Below, one piece after another: positions 44,150 to 55,704 of a DNA stretch of 64,000 bases (within the stretch, counting starts at the first letter, position 1; each line of letters starts with the position of its first letter). A program made the translations under genes and the position numbers. Source of the stretch: Miscanthus floridulus (Eukaryota > Streptophyta > Magnoliopsida > Poales > Poaceae). The notes beneath the pieces are model-generated. The model saw only the letters and a list, made by a program, of their open reading frames with translations. It was not told the DNA's origin and searched no databases. The stretch covers positions 23,910,502 through 23,974,501 of the forward strand of contig NC_089591.1 in assembly GCF_019320115.1 (NCBI RefSeq). The letters are read 5' to 3'.

Positions 44150-45741
44150 CAAGATGTACCATTCTTGGAAAAAGGCGAGATAAACCTCATGTAAGTAATC
44201 CACTCTTTCCCACGTACCATCTTGTTCACTATGATTATTCCATACCACCTTATAGAACTTAATGATCTTACTCCTATGTTACTCTTTCCATCTCTTCTAA
44301 CACTGAAATTGGCTTTTCTTCATAGGTCAAATCCGATTGAAGCTTTATGTTGGTGGGGGCAATAGCTTCCTCAGGTACACGAAGACATCTCTTCAATTGA
44401 GAAATATGGAAGACATCGAATATTGCACTCATCTCTTGTGGAAGTTGTAACTTATCAGCGACATTCCCTTTTCGTTCAATAATCTTGTATGACCCTACAT
44501 ATCTAGGCGCAAGCTTCCTTTTTACTCCAAATCTCTGCACTCCTTTCATGGGTGACACTTTCAAGTATACGTAGTCTCCTACCTCAAAGGTCAATGGTCT
44601 TCTTCTTTTATCCGCATAACTCTTTTGTCTGGATTGAGTGACTTTCATATGCTATTGAATAATACGCACTTGTTCTTTAGCTTCAGTGACAAAGTCGATA
44701 CCAAAGTATCTCCTTTCATCGGGCTCAATCCAATTCAACGAGGTTCTACATTTTCTGCCATACAAGGCTTCAAAAGGAGCCATCTTGATGCTTGCTTGAT
44801 AACTGTTGTTGTAGGAAAACTCAGCTAACGGTAACCATTTCTCCCATGGACCCTTGGAAGATATAACACAAGCTCTCAGCAGATCTTCTAAGATCTGGTT
44901 CACTCACTCAATCTATTCTAAAGTTTGTGGATGGTATGCCGAAACTTCTAAATAGCTTAGTTCCCAAAGCCTAGTTCAAGTGCTCCTAGAAACGGGTTAT
45001 AAACTATGGTTCTTGATATGAGATTATGGTCCTAGGTACTCCATGTAGTCTCACAATCTAAGAAACATACAGCTCCGCGTACTTCCCCATGTGATACCTT
45101 ATGTTCACAGGTATAAAATGTGCTGACTTGGTGAGACGGTCTACAATGACCCATATTTAATCGTGACCTTGCTGTGTCATTAGAAGGCATGTGATAAAGT
45201 CTATACTGATTTCTTCCTATTTCCAACCTAGAATAGGCAATGGCTGAAGTAACCCGGCAGATTTCATATGAACAGCTTTTACTCTACTGTAGTTATCGCA
45301 CCTAGCGACACATGACGCGATCTCCTTCTTCATCTTAGTCCACCAAAAATGGGTTTTCAAATCTTGATACATCTTACTGCCACCCAGATGGATAGACAAT
45401 TTGGATGAATAAGCTTCATCTAGAATTTGATTTCTAAGCTCACGGTTGTTTGGTACAAGAAGTCGGTCCTCAAACCATAGCACACCCCTTTCATCTAATC
45501 TGAAATGCTTAGTTTCTTGCTCTTGAATCTTTCTCTTAATGTGAAATATACCTACATCTGTCTTCTGTAGTTCTATGATTTTACTCTCGAGTGAACAACT
45601 AATAGTGATATTATGCAGTACAATAGGATGTAGCAAATTAAATCCATCTTCCAACAATGCTTCCACAGTGTTGCACTGAGATTTTCGACTAAGTGCATCG
45701 GCTACAACATTGGCTTTCCCGGGATGGTAGTGCACTTCCAA
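44150..45741 (-). pseudogene. Integrase and chromodomain of element G, broken
   Basis: This part would insert the cDNA. The open part 45741-45217 starts with the end of RNase H (GKANVVADALSRKS) and contains the integrase zinc-binding region SIHLGGSKMYQDLK and CVARCDNYSR, where the last Cys of the HHCC finger is Tyr. The catalytic core shows VIVDRLTKSAHFIPV (first Asp). At about 45015-45030 the second Asp block reads IISYQEP and then TAG, so the Asp is replaced by Tyr. Pieces at 44903-44652 (FSYNNSYQASIKMAPFEALY) and 44648-44274 (GDYVYLKVSPMKGVQRFG) complete integrase. After a TAG at 44274, a shifted frame (44275-44150) gives IIKFYKVVWNNHSEQDGTWE, the chromodomain that defines chromoviruses. 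Confidence 0.85.
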
Positions 45742-47019
45742 ATTGTAGTCCTTAATCAGCTCTAGCCATCTTTGTTATCTCATGTTCAGCTCAGGTTGGG
45801 TAAAGATGTACTTGAGACTTTTGTGGTCAGTATATATATGACATACATTGCCCAACAAACAATGTCTCCATATCTTTAATTCATAAATAACTGGTGCAAG
45901 TTCTAAATCATGCGTAGGGCACTTGACTTCATGTTTTCTCAACTACCAAGAAGCATATGCAATAACTCTTCCTTCTTGCATGAGCACATACCCCAAACCT
46001 ATACCCGATGCATCACAAAATACATCGAAAGGCTTCTCAATGTCGGGTTGTGCTAAAACAGGAGCTAGTAGTTAACAGAGTCCTGAGGGTGTGAAATGCT
46101 ACCTCACATTCTGGTGTCCACTTGAACTTCTCATCTTTCTAAAGTAGCCTAGTCATGGGCTTAGCTATCTTGGAGAAATCTGAGATGAAATGACAATAGT
46201 AGCCTGCTAACCCTAGAAAACTCTAAACTTCATGAACCGAAGTCGAGGCCTTCCAATCCATGACCTCTTGTACCTTCGATGGGTCTACAGATATTCCATC
46301 TCTTAATGAGATATGACCTAAGAAAGGTACTTTACTAAACCAAAATTCACACTTGCTAAACTTTGCATACAACTTATGCTCCCTCAATCTAGATAGAACA
46401 ATCTTCAGATGCTCTGCATGATCTGCCTCATTCTTTGAATAAATCAATATATCATCGATAACACACGACCATGAACTTGTCGAGCTGGGGCATGAATACT
46501 AAATTCATCAGGTACATGAAGTAGTCCAAAGTATTCGTTAGTCCGAAAGACATAACCAAATACTCATACAAGCCAGTACCTAGTGGAGAAAGCAGTTTTA
46601 GGTATATCCTCTGGCCTAATCATTATCTAATGATAGCCTGATCTCAAGTCGATCTTGGAGAATACCTTTGCTTTTGCCAACTGATCGAAACAAGATGTCG
46701 ATGTGAGGCAATGAGTACTTGTTCTTGATGGTCACATCATTGAGTGGCCGGTAATCCACACACATTCTCAAGGACTTGTCCTTCTTCTTTACAAACAATA
46801 CTGGACATCCCCATGGAGATGAACTAGGTTGAATGAGACCCTTGTCCAATAGATCTTGTAGCTGAATTTATGTTCTGCTAACTCATTTGGTGGCATCCTA
46901 TAAGGCCTTCTTGAGATAGGTGCCGTACCGGGCACTAACTCAATCTTAAATTCCACATCCCTATCAGGTGGTAAACCTGGTAACTCATCTGGGAATACCT
47001 TAGGAAACTCACAACCCAC
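45742..47019 (-). pseudogene. Reverse transcriptase and RNase H of element G, broken
   Basis: RT starts near 47019 with [20 protein letters not shown], then [29 protein letters not shown] and [20 protein letters not shown] follow at 46849-46700. The catalytic box reads IDDILIYSK near 46440-46465 with a frame change just before it, so its first residue is uncertain. [15 protein letters not shown] follows at 46360-46310. The RNase H part (about 46130-45760) is in several frames with TAG stops. These are the polymerase and RNase H that copy the element RNA; none could be translated here. Confidence 0.8.
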
Positions 47020-47079
47020 TGGGATATCGCAAAGGGTAGTTGTTTGGATAGCACAAGCTAAGTGTTGGAGTTCAAAATT

Positions 47080-47496
47080 TCAGGAGAGTGGTACTAGAAA
47101 AGCAATTCCTCCCTTGGGTTCTCTCAACATAACAGTCCGAGTGCTAGTGTCAATGAGAACACCATGATCTTTCATCCAATTCATGCCTAAGATTACACTG
47201 ATGGATAACCCAGGCAATACTATCAAATCCGTTGTATACTCCCTGTCTAGTATAGAGATGAGCACGTTTCTGACTATCTTATTTCTAGAAATAGTAGCCC
47301 CGACTGAACTTATATTATAACCACCCTTGCTTACTTCAATTATTTTCTGATCATGTCTAGATGCAAATGCTTGGCTCATAAATGAATGAGAAGCTCTTGA
47401 ATCAAATAAAACAATAGCGGGATGCTTGTTGACAAGAAACATACCAGCCATGACAACTTCACCAGTGGGCACTAGCTCAACCATGGTATAGTGCAC
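47080..47496 (-). pseudogene. Aspartic protease of element G
   Basis: An open 138-codon frame. It contains AIVLFDSRASHSFMSQAFA and LPGLSISVILGMNWMKDHG, the two ends of a retropepsin fold. The catalytic triad is D-S-R in place of the usual D-S-G; that Gly-to-Arg change would be expected to inactivate it. It lies between gag and RT, as in other chromoviruses. Confidence 0.8.
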
Positions 47497-47559
47497 GTAT
47501 CCAGGACGTGCCCTTGAGTTTGCCTGCCTCTGATTGTTCTAATTCTGATTGCCATTCCT

Positions 47560-48595
47560 CTTAGGGTGGGGGCATTCTTTGGCCCAATGACCCACTTGAT
47601 TGTAGTTTTAGCAAGGTTGATTGCTCCTAGGTCCTATGGAGCTTCCCTGTCCACCATTCCCTTTGGGTAAGGCAATAGTGAATGCCTTACGAAACATTTT
47701 CTGAGGCCTGATGTCCTGAGCTTTTGGTGGCGGAGGCCTGAACTTAGTTGCAGGTGGGCGGAACTATGGTCTAGCTATTATAGAAGCTCTAGACTATGAA
47801 GATCCGGAGGCACCTGCCTCAATTGCCCTCTTGCAGCCCTTAGCTGCCACATTCATATTGTTATGGTTTTCCTAGATCAAAGCATCACTAATAAACTCAT
47901 TGTAGGTGGTGCAATTGGAATTGGCCATAGTCTTCATCAGCTTTGTGCCAAGACCCCGCTTGAAGCTCTCTATCTTCTTCTCTTTGGTATTGACAAAACC
48001 TAGGGCATACCTAGATAGGTTGTTGAAAGCATGCATGTATTCAGTGAGGGTCTTAGTCCCTTGTGTGAGCCTTATAAATTCAGCCGCCTTCATACGCATC
48101 AGCCCTAGGGGACTGTGATGTCCCCGGAAGGCCAACTTGAACTGCTCCCATGTTACATGTGCATTAGTAGGTAGAGAGGACAAGAAATGTGTCGACCAAA
48201 TCCCTACCAGTCCCTATAGCTGATGGGACGCATACTCAGCCTTCTGGTGCTCGGTGACCCTTAGCAGATGAAATTTTTTCTCAATAGTATCGAGCCATTC
48301 ATCCGCCTATAGCGGTTCCTCTACCACCTTGAAGATAGGAGGCTTTGTATCGAGAAATTCCTTGAAGGTACTGTGCTAGGTTTGGCTCTGGCCCCTGTTG
48401 GTGTGGGTGGGCACGAGCTGTGTTCTGCACAATGAGGCACAGAGCTTCCTCCATTGTCCATTGGCTTCCCAAGAATTGGGCAAAGAACTCCTGAGCAGAC
48501 GGCTGATGGCGGTGGTGGTAAGTCACCATCGTTGCCATCATGGCTGCTGCTAGCTCCTGCACTGGGTGCAAGTCATCTACAAAGTTGCAACAATA
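47560..48595 (-). pseudogene. Gag of element G, broken
   Basis: The capsid protein of the element. The N-terminal piece (48571-48299) has HPVQELAAAMMATM and NTARAHPHQQGPEPNLAQYL. The core (48183-47872) has VTWEQFKLAFRGHHSP, RLTQGTKTLTEYMHAFNNLS and KIESFKRGLGTKLMK, the retrotransposon gag fold. A zinc knuckle at about 47612-47572 reads C, stop, NYNQVGHWAKEC, with the second Cys replaced by Tyr. The 5' boundary is unclear: the sequence CAACTTTGTAG just before ATGACTTGCAC (about 48588) could be a splice acceptor, so gag may be made from a spliced RNA. Confidence 0.75.
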
Positions 48596-48943
48596 AGTGA
48601 TTATTGGATGATGTCAGGAGATTATAGATGAATTTTATAATCATGACAAACTAAAATTACTGAAGAGAATCTTAAATTCATACAATAAGAATAGAGGCAT
48701 CATAATTCATTCTCGCAACATGACACTACCAGTTTGATCACTTATCAGACTCATAGCGCCTTAACATTCAAATTAAGATCACTGATAAATGAACTAGAAT
48801 TGCATTAGTGTTTAACCAAATGTGAGATAACATGCAAATACCAATATTACATGATAGTCCAATCACCAACACCAAACTCAACTATAGGTCCATTACATAG
48901 ATATCGATGATACATCTAGTGTTTCCACTAGTCACTAAGCAAT

Positions 48944-50026
48944 CTAATCCTCATTATGATCACTATCGAGGTCAGAGATAGGATCATCTCCCTCCTCAGG
49001 CTCCACTTCTTCCGTGTCCTCACCGTCATCTTCTTCCATATTTGGACCGTCTTCTTCCCCATCAAGGATTGGGTTCAGCTGGTTGTTCAGATAGCGCACC
49101 TCATGCTGAAGGTCCATCACTCGAAGCTGAGCTTGTGCAAGCTATTGACGTAAGCCCCTTTAGCATGGTCCTACGCATTACTTATGGCACAGTGCCTATC
49201 TCATTCTATTCTTGCTACAGCGGCATGGTTGTTTGCCGCGTCCTGCTGGCGCGTAGCCGTGGACGCCTCGGCATGGGTGGCCTCCAACTGCTCCCGTAGT
49301 CCTACAAGCAATGCTTGATCATCAGCTCTTGCTTCTTGGGCTACTGCTCTCTATTGATCCACTTGCTCCATTTGGGTATGGAGATTGCCCAAAGCTGCAT
49401 AGGCTTGGTCAGATTCCCATCGGGCTTCACTTGCTGCTTTCTTATGCCTGCGCACACGCTTCTTGAGCTTACGTTGTGTAGCTTCAGCTCTCATGAGCTT
49501 GTCCATGCAAGTGGTGTATGATTCTTGCCAGAAATCCCTGGTGTCCTAGTGTGTACAAAACATCTTCATCACCGCAAACATGGCACTCATAGCGGGACTA
49601 GAGCTATTTGCCCGCTCATCCCGATATTCGGATCAATGCATTTTGGTTGCATTGTTCCCATATTGCAATGGATGGATCCACCCAAGGAAACATACTAGCG
49701 GCACTGCCGGTAAGTGCATCCCCATGCTGCTGATAGATCCGACTCAAAACCTCAAAGGCCACCACTTGGGTAGCCTCCCAAGGAGTTTCCCCTTTGGAAT
49801 CCACCTTCCATTCCTGCCAGAAAGGTGCTTGTGTGTGGGCTGGTATGGTTAGCTGCACCTCATACCATGGTTGTCCCTCTAGGTACTCTTCATTCCAATG
49901 ATAGAGAGCTGGCTCATGATACCCCGCAAAGTGCAAAACCCTCCAAAGCAAAGCAGGAGTTTCGAACACCAGCAGGAAATTCTCACATCCAACTGGCGCT
50001 GCCATCTGTACCATCAACATGTACAA
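48944..50026 (-). pseudogene. Accessory ORF of element G (coiled-coil, acidic tail), between primer site and gag
   Basis: An extra ORF in the sense orientation, upstream of gag. The first part is open for 136 codons (50026-49616); a likely start is MAAPVGCENFLL near 50005. It contains YHWNEEYLEGQPWYEVQLTI and KGETPWEATQVVAFEVL. After a frame change near 49613 the next frame (to about 49130) has heptad-rich sequence such as LMRAEATQRKLKKRVRRHKK and ALLVGLREQLEATHAEAS, a predicted coiled coil. It is broken by stops of the forms CAC-TAG, CAA-TAG, GAA-TGA and GCG-TAG. A third frame gives LQHEVRYLNNQLNPILDGEE and a very acidic tail that ends NED and TAG at 48944. Its ancestral length would be about 360 residues. 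I do not know its function. Position and coding character suggest a gene carried by this retrotransposon family. Confidence 0.6.
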
Positions 50027-50767
50027 CTTTTGTGAGACAAGACCATAATAGATAAGAGTTACATAACCGAGTAAGAAATTTATAAGGGGAGGAACAATGC
50101 AAGTATTGATTAATTATTATCATGATGCATGCACAGTTCCATACGTCCTCACAAACTTAGGAAAAAATTATTTCTAATGACATACATGGTGGCATACATG
50201 CGTTCTCTCATATATAGTGTAACTAGTCGAGCTACACATTTCATTGTCAGTGTACCTACATAAGAGTTTCATTTCAGCCCAACCCCGCAATTATATATGC
50301 AGAATGTAATTCTAAATACTTCCATATATGTATACCCATACATATACTTCCGTATCAAAGCTACCCGATGACAATTTATACCCACAATTAAATACGCACC
50401 ATATACACATGCAAGCATGCATACATAGCTGTACCAAAGCTACCTCTCCCTGACCTCACGCTCACATCTTGCGGTCATGCCACTCATCAACTTACCTTCT
50501 TACCTTGGCGTAGAGGCATTTGATTCATACATTACCATTCAAGTGAATGGCATCCATACAATAGCATGCCGTATGGACAACGAAATTAAAAACCCCCAAG
50601 TTAGTACTTAAATAGCCACCTAATAGTCCTTAATTTGGGCATAAGGAAAGTGATCACTGGCCCACTCTAGATTTCAAATACCTATTTATATAGCTATTAG
50701 TTGCTAGAAAATGGTTTTGGCCAACAAAAACTTTTGTTTTAAATACACATGTGACAATTTACATTGA
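50027..50767 (-). other. Untranslated leader of element G
   Basis: AT-rich stretch between the primer site and the accessory ORF. No frame of note. It contains CATATA-rich repeats and, near 50040, GTTTTGTCTCACAAAAG on the minus strand. A possible splice acceptor, GTACAG, lies just before the likely accessory start ATG. Confidence 0.4.
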
Positions 50768-50784
50768 ACCTTGCTCTGATGCCA
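50768..50784 (-). other. Primer-binding site of element G
   Basis: The minus strand reads TGGCATCAGAGCAAGGT two bases inside the 5' LTR. It is close to the TGGTATCAGAGC start complementary to initiator-Met tRNA, with one difference. It fixes orientation and the inner LTR end. Confidence 0.8.
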
Positions 50785-50786
50785 GC

Positions 50787-53700
50787 TATCGTAGAGCCGA
50801 CCAATTTATAAGAGCACAAGTACAATGGTAGCTCGCAAGCAGTCGCACTGTCATACTTGAGCCCATATAAACCTAGTAGTCTGTCGAGTACCACGACGGG
50901 TCTCGATAAATGATCCACAACAACCAAGATCATACATGATTCAATATACATGTCACATATTACATAAAGTTTGCAGATACATTTCCATCATCAGAGTATG
51001 AAACAAAGTTATTACAAATCAAGTTTGATAGATAATAGCGGAAGCAAACTAAGTTTGAAAGTAGAATTTGCCAACATAGTTTAATATAGTGCCAACATAC
51101 GATCACAGTCCACAAAAGCATATAGAGGGATTAATAAAGAAGTCTGCCCAAGGCTTACTCCTCATCCACAGCGGGATAGAAGCAACTCAAGCAATACCCA
51201 TGATAAACTATGCCATCTACAACAATGGAAATAAAACCCTGAGTACGAGAAGGTACTCAACTAGACTTACCCATCATAAACCAGAAATAAATTGACTCCA
51301 AGGATTATGCAAGGCTATATAAGTGGAGATAGCTTGACAACATTTGCATAAAAGAGATTAACTTGGTTATACAATTATAATTCCTGTTATCAAGTTATTT
51401 ATAACTACCCATCTCTAAATTAGCAACTATCATGTGCCAAACATGTGGTATATCATTTAAAGAGCATACAATAGCAACCATAACAGTTATAGTAATTCTA
51501 TGCTTATCAAAACCATCATATTCCATAATACAATTACTATGATGTTAGGGCTAGCCAAGTTTCTCACTGTCCAGGAGAGACAGCGATTTGAATCGATTTC
51601 AACTAGCTGAGAATTTATTCCTAACACAAACCTAGGCAGACTAGATCAACGATCACCTTAGGTCACCTTTGGTACAACTCAAGTCCACATGTTGTGGGTT
51701 CGCCCAGCACCGCACAATCAGGGACAACCAACTGCCAGGACGTTCAGGACTATCCTGCCCTTGGGCTCATGTTTGGCGTCCCCGCACATCCTTACTACCA
51801 TCCAGAGTGCATACACTTATAGAGCGAGGCTTGGCCCGAGTTGAGCTACTCGGCTTCACTGGTCGAAATGAGTTATCTGGCTAGCTAAGTGATAGGCACG
51901 CGTTCAATCTTGTCAGAAGTGCCAACAATGGTACGGTCCTCAATCGGCATAGACGGAATCACATGAGTCAATCTACCATAGACTCCGCCTAGCCTCCATT
52001 TACTTTTACCCCATGGTTCTTTTTCACGATAGCAAATATAGCCAACCGTGCTTCGGTATCCACCTATATCTCGCAGGTGAATGGAAATCACCCGACTTCT
52101 ACCGATCTAAGCATGACTATGCAAACATTCGATCCTAGACCTACATAGGGTTAAAGGAGTATTTCTGGACAAGGAAATCATATGCATCAAGTGGTTCCAA
52201 TCAACTCTTATAACCTAATGCATCAATCATAAAGGACTCGAGTAATATTTTGTAAAACACTGGGAGACTTAGAATGCTCCGGGGCTTGCCTTTCAGAAAA
52301 GAAGTGGGGTAGTGGTAAGGGCACTCTAGAAGCTCTTTTGGGGGTCTACTCCTCGCCTTTGGGAGTTGTGCCTTGAGGAATCTCCTGCTGGTCCTCTTCC
52401 TCTCCTTCGTTGAACTCCAGCAACGTTGTCTCCTCTGTCGATCCTAGATGCATGAATATGGCACAATATATTGCGAATGCATATATGCTGACAAGTATAG
52501 GATGATGACCCATGATGAATGCACTCATGTAAGTATTCTTAATAGCATGGTGTTAAAGTAATCACAAGTGCATCACATTTTTCTGAGTATGTGCATATCT
52601 CTTCTTGATTACTTAATCAAACACTTCAACAACTCATGTACTATACCACAAACAGCAGCTAATTGCTTTACTCATAACTGAAGTTCTACTTATCCAAATG
52701 CTGTGATGTTGGACTTTATGGAAAACTTATCAAATTGTCTACAACTTTCTTTTAATACTCTTACTGTGATTCAAGAGTTACATAGGTCAAACAAATCATT
52801 CAATAAAATCTGTCCAGAAAGTAAACATTTCGGACAACAAACTTGTGACTGCTAGAACTCAAAAACCCTAAGCCCTATGACTTTGAAAATTTAACACAAG
52901 GTAGATTAGTAAGTTATCTACAACTTTGTTATTAACAAGTTTTACAGCAAAGACCATTATCCATATGAAATCATCCAGACAATCAAAACTACACATGCAG
53001 CCTTGTATTTGAATTATAAAGTGAAAATTAGTTATTTGTATACAATCAATGGCTTCTAAGCCTTACCATTGACATCAACAGTTACTATGCATCATAAGAA
53101 CCATAGAAAACATCATGGTTAATCATAATCTAATTATTTAAATGCCTTTATTAATTCAATTAAATAATTAGGGTAAATAATAAACATACACCAAATGTGC
53201 ACAATAAATTCTCAGAAAATTACATTAAACTCCTAATGCTCACAATATGCTACTAGTGAAAATTTCATACCATTTGCACATGTATAACATCCTATGCAAA
53301 AATGACAAGCTAGCAAGGGTCATTTTAGTGAATATGGAAAACCCTATAGAAAAGTGTCAAGCAACAGATTATATATTTTTCCTAGCTTCACATTAGTGCC
53401 ATACTACTGTATAAAAATTTGCATAGCAATATTTCACATATTTTTATCCCTACAAATTTCCTTAGAAAATGCCATTTATTAATAAATAAATAGAAACACC
53501 ATATTTAAATTAAGTTTACAGCAAACTTATTATTTTTCCTAGCTAGAGCATGTCAATACAAAACCCACAAAATTGGAATCACAATTTTAGGAGTTTTCTA
53601 GCTCAAGATATCTAATTTACAAAATTGTAAACATACAAAAAGCACTCATTTAACTATATTTAAATCACCATGAAAAATACCAGAAAATGCACATTTCATA

Positions 53701-55422
53701 TTTTTATAAAAACTACACTTCCTTAGGAATACAACAAAATTTGGTTCACCAGAAATTGACATCTATAACTCCACTTATCATTTTTCAAAGTTAGCATGTA
53801 AAACTAAAATAAAGGAGCTATCCTACAACTCTACAGTAACTGACAGGCGGGACCTGTAGGTCCATGTCAGCGAACAAAAAACATAGGAACACATGGGGCG
53901 GCGCTATCTCGCCGACGGCGACATCTCCGACGACGACACCTAGACTACAGTGACCCCCTCGACCTGGCGCACCCGCTAAGGTATCTAGGTGGCCGGATTA
54001 TCGACGCGAAGGACGACGCCGGCGGCCATGGCGGCGTGGCGGTGTGGGTCGACGGCGATACGCCGGAGGTGACCACGATGACTCAAACCAAGGCTTGGAC
54101 AAGCATCTATAGGATATTATGAACCTATTGCGCACTCAAATGGGGCACTCAATGGTCGGGGTTGGCCGGACCATGGTGATGGGCCACGGCGGCCGAAACA
54201 ATGGCGAGGGCCGTGCGTGGCATGGTGGCTTACCATGCGCAGAGAGCGAGCAATGCGAGCATGGTGAGACTTTGGGATGACGGTGGAGGGGCTACAGTGG
54301 TGAACGAGCGAGGTGGAGTGAGCTGGCACTGGAAATGGCGATGGCGGCGCTGCCTGAGCTGCTGTGGCTACTGCAGACGGCGAAGGAGGAGGCAGAAAAA
54401 TGGAAATGCAAGCACGGGGATGGAGCGGGCGAGTGCGGGGCATGTTGTAGTGCGATCTGGCCCGACATGGCCACGCTGGTCAGACCGGTGGTGACGTGCG
54501 GCTTTCGCTTCCTCCACGCGGCGGCCATGCTCTGTTGTCGGTCGGCCATGACATCAGCGCGGCGCGACATTCGTCAGAGTGTGATCCTATGCCTGACAGC
54601 GCGATTTGAAGCAATTAAATCTCCTAATCTGTAGCTTGTTAGTGCAAACAACCTAAACAGAACTTGTAGCCCTAAGTACCAGCTACAAAACTCCTTTAGA
54701 AATCAAGGTCTAATTTGCAATGGATAGAGAGTAAAATCAACTCAAAGTAGTGACCGTCAAACTGCAAGCACGCACGACTTAGAAAATTTTTCCTAAGTGC
54801 TAAAAGCAATGAAATGTTGATTCTTGTGAGCAATTTTTAAGCATGTTAGGAGCAAAACTAGTCTACGACCCAAAAATAAAAGTTGTTCCTCTCATCAAAC
54901 ACTACAACTTTGATTTAGTGCACACATACATGCAAGGTCTCTATCATATAGTTCAAACTTGGTCAAACCTATTACATTCAAATGATGACTTATACTTGAA
55001 CTATGACCTAGTGACCAAATTAGCCCTAGCCATGAATACCAAAGTTGTTCCTAATGTCATTCTAAACATGTTTAAGCTATTCCTAAGGTCACACAATCAT
55101 TTCATACATTGGTTACACATAAAGCTTTCTAGGTCAACATACATAGCATCACTTAAGGACTTGATCATGCAAAGTGACCTTCATAACCATTGCTCCACTA
55201 GTCATCCTAAGTGTAGCTATGATGTTTTAGTGACTCACATCAACCATTTACATGTATTCACTCATGATCATATGCATATATACAAGGAAACATAAAATAA
55301 CAAGCATGTTTCATATGTTTCAATCACATGTTTCAATTGTAAAATCTTAAATGTGAATGCTTGATGCTCATGCTCATGCAATGCAAGTCAAATTATGTAA
55401 GCTTAACACCTAGGGTGTTACA
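50787..55422 (-). repeat. 5' LTR of element G
   Basis: 4636 bp. It starts TATCGTAGAGCCGACC (the outer TG changed to TA) and ends CTAGGGTGTTACA. It matches 39492-44111 along the whole length. GC-rich island at about 53830-54600. The antisense open frame is 150 codons here (54843-55295); a TAAG versus TATG difference shortens it in the other copy. Confidence 0.9.
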
Positions 55423-55520
55423 ATTCTGCAGCTGGAGGATGAGGTGGAGGACACGGCGAAAGAGCTGGCCGACGACATCGACCTGTTTGGTGAGACAGAT
55501 GGCGATGGTGAAGCTCGGTG
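55423..55520 (+). pseudogene. Last exon of element B
   Basis: Directly after the ATTCT target duplication of G, the plus strand reads LEDEVEDTAKELADDIDLFG and ends with DGEAR and a stop at about 55520. The acidic, helical character fits the coiled-coil exons before 39491, and the frame is open across this exon. It marks the 3' end of the B ORF. Confidence 0.55.
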
Positions 55521-55704
55521 ATCTGCTCAAAGGGTAACATCTATAACATCTGGTTGGGGTAGTTAGAACGCACAAAAGCGCAAAAAACACTTATGTATAT
55601 GATAAATGTTATAAGGTGCATGTGTATACAGTTAGCTTATATTTCGGCAAAAAAATCTTCATAGTTTTAACCATAACGCAATTATACGTAGTACAAGTAG
55701 CATC

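Larger units (their letters stand above)
39492..55422 (-). mobile_element. Tekay/Del-like chromovirus G, structurally complete Ty3 retrotransposon
   Basis: The element spans 15931 bp. LTRs are 39492-44111 and 50787-55422. The target duplication ATTCT is perfect at 39487-39491 and 55423-55427, inside element B. On the minus strand the order is 5' LTR, initiator-Met primer site, accessory ORF, gag, protease, RT/RNase H, integrase, chromodomain, polypurine tract, 3' LTR. The chromodomain at the end of pol and the very long LTRs point to the Tekay/Del branch. In two LTR stretches counted by eye the copies differ by about 10 in 165 and 7 in 230 positions, so the insertion is not recent. All ORFs carry stops or frameshifts. 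Confidence 0.9.
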
